This document shows, one piece after another, positions 34,091-43,100 of a stretch of DNA of 58,009 bases. Numbering within the stretch: position 1 is the stretch's first letter; each line of letters starts with the position of its first letter. The notes beneath the pieces were generated by a model. It was not told the origin of the DNA. It was given only the letters and a program-made list of their open reading frames with translations, and made no database searches. This DNA comes from Bacteroidales bacterium (lineage in GTDB: Bacteria; Bacteroidota; Bacteroidia; Bacteroidales; WCHB1-69): positions 1 through 58,009 of the forward strand of contig JAFPXF010000062.1 in NCBI GenBank assembly GCA_017394765.1. The letters are read 5' to 3'. The position numbers were made by a program, and so were the translations under genes.

Positions 34091-36502
34091 CTATTCCAGC
34101 GAATACGGCTTCTCCGTAAACCACTTCTTATTCGGTTTGCTGCCCATCGTGAAAATCAGCTCGCCGCCGGCCATGATCTGCTCGTAGGTGATGTAGGAGG
34201 TGTGCAGCGGTGTGCCGTTGAGCGTCACCGACTGGATGTAGCAGTTCTGGTCGCTGACGTTGGGGGCCTTGATGGTCAAGGTGTTGCCGTTTTGCAGATG
34301 GAGGACATTCTCGGGCAGGTAGGGGGCGCCAAAAACGTATTGGCCGCTGGCGGGACAGACGGGATAGAAGCCCATCGCGCTGAAGATGTACCACGCCGAC
34401 ATCTGGCCGCAGTCGTCGTTGCCGCACAGCCCGTCGAGGTGGTTGCGGTACATCTTGTTCATCACCTCGCGCACGCGCAGCTGCGTCTTCCACGGCTGGG
34501 AGGTCCACATGTAGAGGTACGGAATGTGGTGGCTGGGCTCGTTGCCGTGCACGTAGCCGCCTAACATGCCCTCGCGGGTAACATCCTCTGTCTCAGCGAA
34601 GAACTTGTCGGGCACGTACATCGTGAAGAGTTCGTCCAAGCGGTTCACGAAGACCTTGTCGCCGCCCATGATCTTGATCAAGCCGTTGACATCGTGCGGC
34701 ACGTAGAACGAATAGTTCCAGCTGTTGCCCTCGATGAAGCCCTCGTTGGCGGTGGAGAGCAGGTCGGCAGGCGTCTTCCACGAGCCGTCCTCATACCTTG
34801 CCTGCGCAAAGCCCGTCTCCGGGTTGAAGACGTTCTTGAAGTTCAGCGCGCGCTGACGGAAAGTCTCACTAATACGTTTTGCTCGATCTTCAAGATCCCC
34901 TTGTGTTCTCAAAAACTCATAATCCTTTTTAATTTTTTCATCAAATAAATGATAAATCACCCAGTCTTCGTATGCATTTTCCAAAGTTATGGAAGTACCA
35001 ACTGCAGACTGGTTGTAAGGCACATAACCTGATTTTATATAGGTGTCCGTATGATCATAATAGTCCAAATACGCACTATTCAACACTAAAGTGAACAAAT
35101 CATCATCAAATGAATCAAAAAAAACGCAGTTGTTCTGTTGAAAACCACCAGCATTGTTCAACCAAGCATCTGCCACCACCGACACGCCGTGGTAACCAAT
35201 CATACACCAATTCTCGTTTCCAGCGTGACTCCATATTGGAAGAATGTGGTGTACACTCTGTCTTGCGTGATTCAGCATAGATTCCACCATATCAGATGCA
35301 CTCTTCGGGTCAATAATATTCAACAGTGGGTGTTCGGCGCGATAGGTGTCCCACAAGGAGAAAATCGTATAATTTGTATGTCCTTCTTTATTTTGGTGAA
35401 TGTTGTGATCTACGCCACGGTAATTACCATCAACATCTTGATATATAGAAGGATTAATCATGGTATGATAAAGCGATGTGTAGAACATGGCGAGTTGGTC
35501 ATCTGTGCCTTTTGCCTCGAACATACCCAGTTTGTTGTTCCACGCGTTTTTTGTCATTTGATGCAACTCTTCGAACGAGCACCACGATTTATTTTGAAAA
35601 TCTGCTTTGCGATTCTTTATTGCTCCATCCGTACTAACGGCAGAGAGGGAAACTTGAATTTCCAGTACAGAGTCAATGCCTTTTATGTCTTCTACAAATT
35701 CTATCCACGCCACCACCTTGCGTCCTGCCATCTCGGGGAAGTCGTGGTTCACGTCGAAGCGGCCCCAGAAGCCGTGGTAGTCCTGTTTCCCGAAATCCTG
35801 GTAGCCGTAGTGGGCCACAGGTTTGCTGAAGTGGATGGAAAAAAATACATAGTTCTCCCGTGCCCAGCCGTTGGTGATGCGGTAGCCCGTCAGTGTCCAA
35901 GGGTCTTCCATCCGCAGGGAGGCCCACAGCACTTTGCCGTCGTAGTTGTAGAGACAGTGGTTAAGATCGACGATGAGTTTCTGGGGTTCGCCCTGGGGGA
36001 AGGTGTATTTGTGGATGCCGCAGTGCGGGGTGGCGGTGAGCTGCACGAGGATGTCGTCATCGCTGAGGCGCACCTCGTAGTAGCCGGGCGAGGCCTTCTC
36101 GGTTTCGTGGCTGAAGCGCGAGCGGTAGCCTGCATCGGGGTTGTCGGCAGTGCCGGGGTTAAGTTGCACCTCGCCGGTGAAGGGCATCAGCAGGATGTCG
36201 CCCATGTCGGAGTGGCCGGTACCGCTGAAGTGGGTGTGGCTGAAGCCCACAATGGTCTTGTCGCGGTACTGGTAGCCGGCGCAGTAGTCATAGACGCCCG
36301 GCTGATACTTTCCGTTGATGTTGTGGGGGATGGTGTCCGTGTCGGGACTCACCTGCACGCCCCCGAAAGGGTAGCACGCGCCGGGGAAGGTGTGCCCCAT
36401 GCCGTTGGTCCCGATCATCGGGTTCACATACTGGGTATAATCGCGTTGCGCGGTTGCGGTCATCATGGCGAGGAGGATTATGGGGAATAGGAGTTTATTC
36501 AT
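34091..36502 (-). CDS. GH92 family alpha-mannosidase, exported
   Basis: An 803-residue calcium-dependent GH92 enzyme, usually exo-alpha-1,2-mannosidase acting on N-glycans or mannans. Signal peptide MNKLLFPIILLAMMTATAQ; the start at 36502 excludes 36 upstream residues that cross the promoter. N-terminal beta-sandwich: YVNPMIGTNGMGHTFPGA, FGGVQVSPDT and GFSHTHFSGTG. Catalytic barrel: FSLWDTYRAEHPLL, MIGYHGVSVVADAW and, near the C terminus, GNEPSHHIPYLY (catalytic glutamate) and GNDDCGQMSAWYIFSAMGFYP. The central third (about 34870-35690) is strikingly AT-rich compared with both flanks although the frame and domain are intact, suggesting recombination with a foreign homologue. Direct repeats lie on both sides. 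The export route is probably periplasmic. Confidence 0.93.
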   Translation of the reverse strand: MNKLLFPIILLAMMTATAQRDYTQYVNPMIGTNGMGHTFPGACYPFGGVQVSPDTDTIPHNINGKYQPGVYDYCAGYQYRDKTIVGFSHTHFSGTGHSDMGDILLMPFTGEVQLNPGTADNPDAGYRSRFSHETEKASPGYYEVRLSDDDILVQLTATPHCGIHKYTFPQGEPQKLIVDLNHCLYNYDGKVLWASLRMEDPWTLTGYRITNGWARENYVFFSIHFSKPVAHYGYQDFGKQDYHGFWGRFDVNHDFPEMAGRKVVAWIEFVEDIKGIDSVLEIQVSLSAVSTDGAIKNRKADFQNKSWCSFEELHQMTKNAWNNKLGMFEAKGTDDQLAMFYTSLYHTMINPSIYQDVDGNYRGVDHNIHQNKEGHTNYTIFSLWDTYRAEHPLLNIIDPKSASDMVESMLNHARQSVHHILPIWSHAGNENWCMIGYHGVSVVADAWLNNAGGFQQNNCVFFDSFDDDLFTLVLNSAYLDYYDHTDTYIKSGYVPYNQSAVGTSITLENAYEDWVIYHLFDEKIKKDYEFLRTQGDLEDRAKRISETFRQRALNFKNVFNPETGFAQARYEDGSWKTPADLLSTANEGFIEGNSWNYSFYVPHDVNGLIKIMGGDKVFVNRLDELFTMYVPDKFFAETEDVTREGMLGGYVHGNEPSHHIPYLYMWTSQPWKTQLRVREVMNKMYRNHLDGLCGNDDCGQMSAWYIFSAMGFYPVCPASGQYVFGAPYLPENVLHLQNGNTLTIKAPNVSDQNCYIQSVTLNGTPLHTSYITYEQIMAGGELIFTMGSKPNKKWFTEKPYSLE

Positions 36503-36523
36503 TTTTGAGGGATTAAGGAGCGG

Positions 36524-36531
36524 CAAAGATA
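36524..36531 (-). promoter_or_regulatory. Promoter -7 box for the GH92 gene
   Basis: Minus strand reads TATCTTTG, 21 nt before the ATG. Confidence 0.65.
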
Positions 36532-36582
36532 CGGTTTTTATTTGTGAAGAGTGATTTGAAAAAAAGCTATGATGTAGAATTT

Positions 36583-37048
36583 GATCCAGAGAAACAAACA
36601 CAACGGGCACGGCACCCTATAAACATCTGTGGCACCTTCGTGCCACAAGGCGCCAACTCCCCTTCTGATTTTCAGAAGGGGTGCCCGAAGGGCGGGGTAG
36701 TTAATATGAGAGATTGGCCGTTAGGCCATCCTTGTTGTCCGCCTTGTTATTTGTGCGAGCATAACCCGACAGATTTCTGTTCACAGGGAGATTATGGACA
36801 TAGCGGTCTTTGATCCTGGTGCCGTTAATAGTGGTTAATTCTTTTATAAAGTATTATAATTCTTCATGTTACTACCCTGGCCTGCGGCCACCCCTTCTAA
36901 AATAGAAGGGGAGTTATGGGGTGTCCGCACGGGTGTGCGGACTAAGAAAATGATGTGCATCTGAACATAAAAAATGCAACTGCACATGTAATCTGCTATG
37001 AAAGGTGTTAATCCGTAATAACCAATAAAATCGCATGTCAACATCTAT
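36583..37048 (+). repeat. Direct repeat R2 flanking the GH92 gene, split by an insert
   Basis: Left part 36583-36656 and right part 36934-37048 match R1 (33884-34075) almost without gaps. The segment between them contains the MITE-like element plus TTATGGGGTGTCCGCACGGG, which is absent from R1. The TGTGGCAC-CTTC-GTGCCACA hairpin is perfect here. Confidence 0.85.
36657..36913. mobile_element. MITE-like element with ~45-bp terminal inverted repeats
   Basis: Begins CTCCCCTTCT and ends AGAAGGGGAG. Each end is itself a hairpin (CCCCTTCT...AGAAGGGG at both 36659-36681 and 36891-36911). The inverted similarity continues inward through GGGTAGT (36695 on; ACTACCC near 36871). The ~160-bp interior shows no open frame or known gene. 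It interrupts repeat R2. Similar CCCCTTCT/AGAAGGGG extragenic palindromes are widespread in Bacteroidota genomes. Confidence 0.65.
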
Positions 37049-37066
37049 TCAGTGCCGGAAAAAATG

Positions 37067-37074
37067 TATCTTTG
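37067..37074 (+). promoter_or_regulatory. Promoter -7 box for the GldL-like gene
   Basis: TATCTTTG, 43 nt before the ATG at 37118. Earlier in-frame ATGs (37052, 37064) lie upstream of or touching the box. Confidence 0.7.
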
Positions 37075-37117
37075 CAGCACCATTAGCAACCGTTTATTTT
37101 TCAATAAAAACACAAAA

Positions 37118-37345
37118 ATGTATCCGCTGAAAAAAATCTTCCAATCCAAATCGTATCACCGCGTTATGCAACAGTTGTTTTACTGGTCATTATCCGTGTT
37201 CATTCTCGGCATCGTTTTCCAATTGTTGCATATGCCTGGAGGCAACATAATGCTTATCCTTGGCGGCGGAACCCTGTCAGCATGGTCCCTCTTCACCGCA
37301 TGGGAAAAAGCGGACACTGGTGGAGATTTACGAGACGAGGAGTAG
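37118..37345 (+). CDS. Small two-helix membrane protein resembling the GldL N terminus
   Basis: A 75-residue protein with two membrane segments (about residues 19-37 and 44-62) joined by a short turn HMPGGN. The SKSYHRVMQQ start, the LGIVFQLLHMPGGNIML centre and the FTAWEK end resemble, in spacing and pattern, the N-terminal two-helix part of GldL, the proton-channel subunit of the gliding/T9SS motor. The long periplasmic-cytoplasmic extension of GldL is absent. At the place where I recall GldL having its conserved membrane glutamate (TE in helix 2), this protein has TL. The resemblance is from memory and needs a profile search. Confidence 0.5.
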   Translation: MYPLKKIFQSKSYHRVMQQLFYWSLSVFILGIVFQLLHMPGGNIMLILGGGTLSAWSLFTAWEKADTGGDLRDEE

Positions 37346-37388
37346 GTGATGTCCGGCTTGTCAAACACATGTCCGGTCGTGCAGGCCA

Positions 37389-38057
37389 TCAGTGCCGCTC
37401 CACTTTCCTTCGATGTTTGTTGCCACGTAGAATCTTACGCAACAGTTCCCGCTTGAAAATGTCGGATTTGACGATACGGTAATGAGGATGATAGGCTTCT
37501 CTGAAGGCACTGCTGTGATGGATAGCCACATCACCTTTTGTAGCCAGCATCTCTTCAATCATCTGTTTGTCAGCCTCATAATTCTCCAACTTCAAATTGG
37601 CATTCTCAATGGCGGCCACAATCCGGTGCCACTCCTCCGACCAGCTCAGCGTGTCGGCATTGCGACGATTGCAGTTGTCGGAACATACGCGCCGAGGCTC
37701 TGCCCTGTTGGCACTTTGCACAAAGGCGCTGTTAAGCTCCTCGGCAGCAATGTAGCCTTTCTGCACACACACGAGGTGGACACGGTAGAAGCGGCCTTTG
37801 GCTCCTGTCGGCTCATAGAGGACCTTGGGATTGTCGGGCTGTTGAAGTTCTTGCTGCAGATAGAGAAAGACGGCCGCGGAGTCGGAAATCATGTGCCCCG
37901 GCCCGAAACGGTCTTGATAAAAGCTCTTGTAAACGTCTTGCAGACGCATCTCGGGGTAATCGCGTTGCATCTTGCGAACCGTTTTTTCAAGATCCTGACC
38001 CGCCACGGAAAGGACATCGAGAGAAAAAAGCAGTAGAAACAGTGTTGATATGCGCAT
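37389..38057 (-). CDS. Secreted protein of unknown function
   Basis: A 222-residue protein with signal peptide MRISTLFLLLFSLDVLSVAG. The start at 38057 is the one giving a clean signal; an in-frame ATG at 38081 adds eight residues. The mature part begins with a helical segment (VRKMQRDYPEMRLQDVYKSF) and a conserved-looking YQDRFGPGHMI, followed by FYRVHLVCVQKG and a histidine-rich AIHHSSAFREAYHPHYRIV near the C terminus. This last motif could bind metal. I do not recognise the family. It lies 43 nt after dinB on the same strand, so it may share that transcript. Confidence 0.6.
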   Translation of the reverse strand: MRISTLFLLLFSLDVLSVAGQDLEKTVRKMQRDYPEMRLQDVYKSFYQDRFGPGHMISDSAAVFLYLQQELQQPDNPKVLYEPTGAKGRFYRVHLVCVQKGYIAAEELNSAFVQSANRAEPRRVCSDNCNRRNADTLSWSEEWHRIVAAIENANLKLENYEADKQMIEEMLATKGDVAIHHSSAFREAYHPHYRIVKSDIFKRELLRKILRGNKHRRKVERH

Positions 38058-38100
38058 GTGTTTGGATCTTAAAAATATCATGACTAAACGATTATTGGCG

Positions 38101-39228
38101 TCAAGTATTGTTTGGCCAGCCGAAGTGACCTGCCGGCAATTTCTCCTCGAAGTCCAGTTCCAATTGCAGCCGCCGTTGGCGGTCAACATCGCTCTCCTCA
38201 CGGTGGTTGCCGACACCGAGACCGATCAAGCGGATAGGATGATCGCTGTAATCGACCTCTTTCATCAGTCTCTTTGCCAACGGCAGAATCTCCTCCTTGG
38301 CGCGCAGAATGTAGTCAACCGTAATACTTCGGGTAATTTGCCTGAAGTCATGAAACTTGACTTTTAGCGTCAGGGTATAGCCTTCGAAGTCGGTGCGTTC
38401 TATGCGGCCGAGCAGCTCCAGCACAATGTGATAGAGCGCGATGGTCACATCGGAGGGCTGGATGATATCCGTCTCAAAGGTCTTCTCGCAGCTCACAGAC
38501 TTGCGTTCCCACTCGGAGATGACGGGGCGTTCGTCCTTGCCATTGGCGAAATCATGGAAAACACGTCCCACCTTGCCGAAGGCAGCGACAAGCTGTTCAA
38601 CAGGCGTCTCGCGCAGGTCGGCACCGTTGAAGACACCCATCCTGTACATCTTTTCAGCAGTCTTCTCCCCTATTCCCCAGAATTTCTCGATGTTCAGTTC
38701 GGCGATGAAGTCCAATGCACGGTCAGGATGGATGACGCAGAGACCGTCGGGCTTGCGATAGTCGGAGGCGATCTTGGCGAGGAACTTGCAGTAACTCACG
38801 CCAGCGGAAGCCGTCAGCCCCGTGCAATCCAGAATGCGCCGCTTGATTTCGCGGGCGACATCCATGCCAAGGGCAATGCCGGGTTTGTTTTCGGTCACAT
38901 CCAGGAAGGCCTCGTCAAGGGAAACAGGCTCGACAAGATCGGTATATTCGCGGAAAATCCCCCGAATCTGCGCAGACACGGCCTTGTACTTTTGGAAGTC
39001 GGGCGGTACGATGACAAGGTAAGGACAGAGCCGCTTGGCGGTTTGGATGGCGAGGGCGGAGTGCACCCCGAAGGGCCTGGCCTCATAACTGGCGGTGGCA
39101 ACCACACCCCGAGGCGCGTCCATGCCCACGACCACGGGCTTTCCTCTCAGCTCCGGCCGGTCGCGCTGCTCCACGGCAGCGTAAAACTGGTCCATATCAA
39201 CGTGGATGATCTTACGGTACATATTCAT
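38101..39228 (-). CDS. dinB: DNA polymerase IV (Y family)
   Basis: A 375-residue translesion polymerase. The fingers/palm motifs are HVDMDQFYAAVEQ (first catalytic aspartate) and SLDEAFLDVT (catalytic DE); VATASYEARPFGVHSA and GIGEKTAEKMYRMGV (helix-hairpin-helix thumb) follow. The little-finger domain ends the protein (VKFHDFRQITRS; IRLIGLGVGN). No obvious beta-clamp motif could be assigned beyond the C-terminal LELDFEEK. The ATG at 39228 was chosen from several close options (39270, 39228, 39222); all follow the promoter at 39305. Confidence 0.95.
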   Translation of the reverse strand: MNMYRKIIHVDMDQFYAAVEQRDRPELRGKPVVVGMDAPRGVVATASYEARPFGVHSALAIQTAKRLCPYLVIVPPDFQKYKAVSAQIRGIFREYTDLVEPVSLDEAFLDVTENKPGIALGMDVAREIKRRILDCTGLTASAGVSYCKFLAKIASDYRKPDGLCVIHPDRALDFIAELNIEKFWGIGEKTAEKMYRMGVFNGADLRETPVEQLVAAFGKVGRVFHDFANGKDERPVISEWERKSVSCEKTFETDIIQPSDVTIALYHIVLELLGRIERTDFEGYTLTLKVKFHDFRQITRSITVDYILRAKEEILPLAKRLMKEVDYSDHPIRLIGLGVGNHREESDVDRQRRLQLELDFEEKLPAGHFGWPNNT

Positions 39229-39304
39229 GGCATTGCGCTCAGTGTTACAAATCCAATCCCGCAACAACAATCACGGGAATCCCCACCCGTCTCCAAAAAA
39301 GTGG

Positions 39305-39312
39305 CAAAAATA
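39305..39312 (-). promoter_or_regulatory. Promoter -7 box for dinB
   Basis: Minus strand reads TATTTTTG. No LexA-type palindrome was noticed beside it. Confidence 0.65.
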
Positions 39313-39396
39313 CACAATTCGCGACAAAACCGCGCACTTCATTTCATCCCCTTTGCATCACGGTAAAAAAAATCAGCGCGATTTGGTTTCTTTTTG

Positions 39397-39404
39397 TATT
39401 TTTG
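39397..39404 (+). promoter_or_regulatory. Promoter -7 box for the TetR-activase operon
   Basis: TATTTTTG, 50 nt before the TetR ATG, with a palindrome starting 5 nt after it. Confidence 0.75.
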
Positions 39405-39408
39405 CACC

Positions 39409-39424
39409 CTGACAATTTTGTCAG
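39409..39424 (+). promoter_or_regulatory. Probable TetR operator
   Basis: CTGACA-ATTT-TGTCAG, a perfect 6-bp inverted repeat covering the expected transcription start of the operon. TetR family repressors commonly bind such sites to control their own promoter, so autoregulation is likely. Confidence 0.6.
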
Positions 39425-39454
39425 CGAAATATTCACCCACACTTTAGCAAGACA

Positions 39455-40093
39455 ATGGCCAAACATCAGAGAGACAGCAAAAAGGAAACGATCATCACGG
39501 CTGCGGAGGAGGAGTTCAAGCAAAAAGGTTATGACGGTGCGCGCATGATGGAGATCGCCAATCGCGCCGGAGTGGGGCATCCCCTGCTCCACTACCATTT
39601 CAGCAACAAGAAGAAACTCTTCCAACACGTCATACGGCGCAAGTTCAACATTCTGTCACAATCCATGCTGGTTTTCCTGGACGAAACCGACATTGACATC
39701 TTGGAAATCATCAAGAGCATGGTGATTCGTCATTTCGACATTGTCCAGCAACACGGTGACTACATCAGGATGGTGGTCAACGAATTCGAGAAGAATCCGG
39801 AGTTGATCGACGAAATCAAGCCTGCCGTGGTGGAGCAACTGATGCAAACAAGCGACAAATTGCAAAAGAAGCTGGACGAGGCCGCTTCAGCGGGCAAAAT
39901 ATGTCCTATCAAGGCCTCCGACCTATTATTGGACATTGTTTCATTGAACTTGTCGTGTATCTGGACGACACCTCTTCTACGCAGTGCCACAGGGAGAACG
40001 AACGACTGCGATCTCATAGGGAGCCGGAAATCGGAGAACATCAAGATGATATTGGGGCGTTTGCGGCCGTACAACAATCCTGACATAGAATAA
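39455..40093 (+). CDS. TetR/AcrR family transcriptional regulator
   Basis: A 212-residue regulator with the usual N-terminal helix-turn-helix (residues ~8-55: KKETIITAAEEEFKQKGYDG, then ANRAGVGHPLLHYHFSNKK) and a C-terminal ligand/dimerisation region. The ligand is unknown. The downstream gene, 19 nt away, is a large acyl-CoA dehydratase activase-type ATPase, so the regulator may respond to an acyl-CoA or a fatty or organic acid. A palindrome at 39409-39424 in its promoter is the obvious operator candidate. Confidence 0.9.
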   Translation: MAKHQRDSKKETIITAAEEEFKQKGYDGARMMEIANRAGVGHPLLHYHFSNKKKLFQHVIRRKFNILSQSMLVFLDETDIDILEIIKSMVIRHFDIVQQHGDYIRMVVNEFEKNPELIDEIKPAVVEQLMQTSDKLQKKLDEAASAGKICPIKASDLLLDIVSLNLSCIWTTPLLRSATGRTNDCDLIGSRKSENIKMILGRLRPYNNPDIE

Positions 40094-40112
40094 AAAAACA
40101 CATAATATAACA

Positions 40113-43100
40113 ATGCGAAACACTCTTCTATTAGGCATAGACATCGGTTCGACCACCGTCAAGGTGGTAGCGTTGGATGCCGAAAAAAAATTGATATATG
40201 CCGATTACCGGCGACACAACATGAACGTCCGAGAGACGGCCAAGGCCGCTATCGCGCCACTTGCCGCGCAACATCCGGATGCGATGCTGCGCATAGCGGT
40301 CACGGGCTCGGTGGGCATGGGCTACGCCGAATGCTGGCACCTGCCTTTCGTGCAGGAGGTCATCGCCGCCGCCACACTGATCAAGACGCAATTCCCCGGC
40401 ACACGCACTTTCATTGACATCGGAGGCGAGGACAGCAAAATGATCTTTTTCGAACCGGGGCGTGTTCCCGACATCCGCATGAACGGCAACTGTGCCGGCG
40501 GCACGGGGGCCTTCATCGACCAGACCGCCGGTCTGCTCAATGTTTCCCCCTCCGACCTCAACACGCTGGCAGAGCATGCCACAAACATACACCCCATTGC
40601 ATCCCGTTGCGGAGTATTCTCCAAAACAGACATCCAGAACCTGTTGGCCCGACACGTCAGCAAAGAGGATGTAGCGCTGTCGGTGTTCCATGCCGTTGCC
40701 CTGCAGGTCATCGGCACCCTTTCGCGCGGTCTTGACGTACAGTCCCCCGTGTTCTTCTGCGGCGGTCCTTTCGCATTCCTGCCCATGCTCAGGAAGAGCT
40801 TCCTCTCCAACCTGCATCTCACCGAGGGGGATTGCGTGCTGGTGCCCGATGCCCGTGTGGTTTCCGCGCACGGCACCGCCATCATGGCCGAGACGGCCTG
40901 CCCCGATGCCATCCCCATGCAACAATTTGCACAGACCATCAACGATCTATCCATCGGCGAGGATGCCATCCTGCTCCAAAACAGGCTTGCGCCACTCTTC
41001 AGCGACTCCAAAGCCTTCGAAGCATGGAGGCAGCAGAAACAGAACTTTTTCGTGCCGCGCGTCTCCTTCGACGACCTCAGGAGTGACGAGGTTGTCATCG
41101 GCGTGGACTCCGGCTCCACCACAACCAAGTTAGTGGTCTTGGACACAGAGGGGAGGCTGCTCTTCACTGACTACCGTTCCAACAACGGGAACAGCTTTGA
41201 TGCCTTCGCCCAATCGCTGCACGCCTTCCAGAGGGCCTGTGACGAGCATGACTTCCAGCCCAACATCGTCAACAGTGCGGTGACGGGCTATGGCGAGAAC
41301 CTCCTCAAGACAGGATACGGGCTGCATCACGGCATCGTGGAAACCATGGCGCATTATCTCGGCGCCAAACAGGTCTCCCCGGACGTCTCCTTCATCCTCG
41401 ACATCGGCGGGCAGGACATGAAGGCCATCTTTGTGGAGAACCAGGCCATCCGCCGGCTCGAAATCAACGAAGCCTGCTCGTCCGGCTGCGGTTCCTTCAT
41501 CGAGACATTTGCCAAGATGCTGGGTTACGGTGTGGCCGACTTTGCCCGCCTCGCCTGTGAGGCCCCGCACCCCTACGACCTCGGCACACGCTGCACCGTC
41601 TTCATGAACTCCAAAGTGAAGCAGGCCATGCGTGAGGGCACGACCGCCGAGGACATCTCCGCCGGGTTCGCCTACTCCGTCATCAAAAACTGCCTTTTCA
41701 AAGTATTGAAGTTACGGAAGATTGAGGAGTTGGGCGACCATATCGTTGTGCAAGGCGGCACCTTCAAGAATCTCGCCGTCGTGCGCGCTTTGGAACTGCT
41801 CACCAGTCGCGACGTGCGTTTCTCCGACATCCCCGAGTTGATGGGTGCATACGGCTGCGCCCTCTTCGCCAAGGAGCAGCCCTTGGAGCGCGTCCTCACC
41901 CTCGAAGACCTCCTTTCCATCCAGCAATTCCAGACCGAACAGCAAACCTGCCCCGGTTGTCCCAACCACTGCACTGTGGTGCAATACCAGTTCAGCAACG
42001 GCAACAAATACTACTCCGGCAACAACTGCGAAAAGGTCTTTTCCAACACCTCCGAAGCAACTCGAAAAGGCCGCAACCAGCACCACGAGCGACTCAAGCT
42101 ACTCTACAAACGGCCCCTTCTGCATGTGGAGGACGCAAAACTCAAGATCGGCATTCCTCGTTCACTCGGCATGTTCGAGCTATATCCTTTCTGGCACGCC
42201 CTGTTCAAGGCATGCGGCTTCACCACAGTCATGTCAGCACCCTCAACCATCAAAGAATATGAGAAGGGGCTGCACACCGTGATGTCGGAGAACATCTGCT
42301 TCCCCGCGAAGCTCATGCACGGACACGTCTATGACCTAGCGGAACGCAGGGTGGACCGCATTTTCTATCCATACGTGGTGATGGAACAGAAATCTGACGC
42401 CAAGGCCCGCAACAGCTACAACTGCCCTATCGTGGCAGGCTATTCCGATGTTATCCGCAGTGCCATCGACACCGCGGAGCGCTTCGGCATCCCCTTTGAT
42501 GCGCCTGTGGTGTCGCTCAACGACGAGCAACTGCTGCGCAAGGGCTGTCGTGATTACCTCAAGACGCTCGGAGTGGATCGTAAAACCGCCGATGCTGCCA
42601 TCAGCACGGCCAAGCAAGCCCAACAGGAGTACCTTTCCGAGCAGCACCGCCGCGCCGCCGAGATCGTACGCGAGGCCCGAAAGGAGAACCGCATGGTCGT
42701 CGTGCTCGCCGGTCGCCCCTACCACTCCGACCCCCTCATCCAGCACAAGGTCTCCGACGTGCTTGCCGACATGGGCATCGATGTCGTCACGGAGTTCATC
42801 GCTGGCGACGAGGATACCGACGTCTATAAAGAGCTCATGGCCGTCACCCAGTGGACCTACCCCAACCGCGTCTTCAAGGCTGCACACTACGTTGCCAACA
42901 GCAAAGACAACATCCACTTCATGATGATCACCTCTTTCGGCTGCGGTCCTGACGCTTTCATCATCGACGAAGCCCACGACATCCTTGACCGCAAGGGCAA
43001 GAGCTTCACGCTGCTCAAAGTCGATGATGTCAACAACATCGGTTCCCTGCGCCTGCGTGTGCGTTCAATGGTGGAAAGCCTTCGGTTCAGCCACAAGATG

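Noticed and set aside
36544..36813. Open frame running from R2 into the MITE-like element
   Set aside because: Crosses two unrelated repeat elements and the GH92 promoter region; composition is not protein-like.
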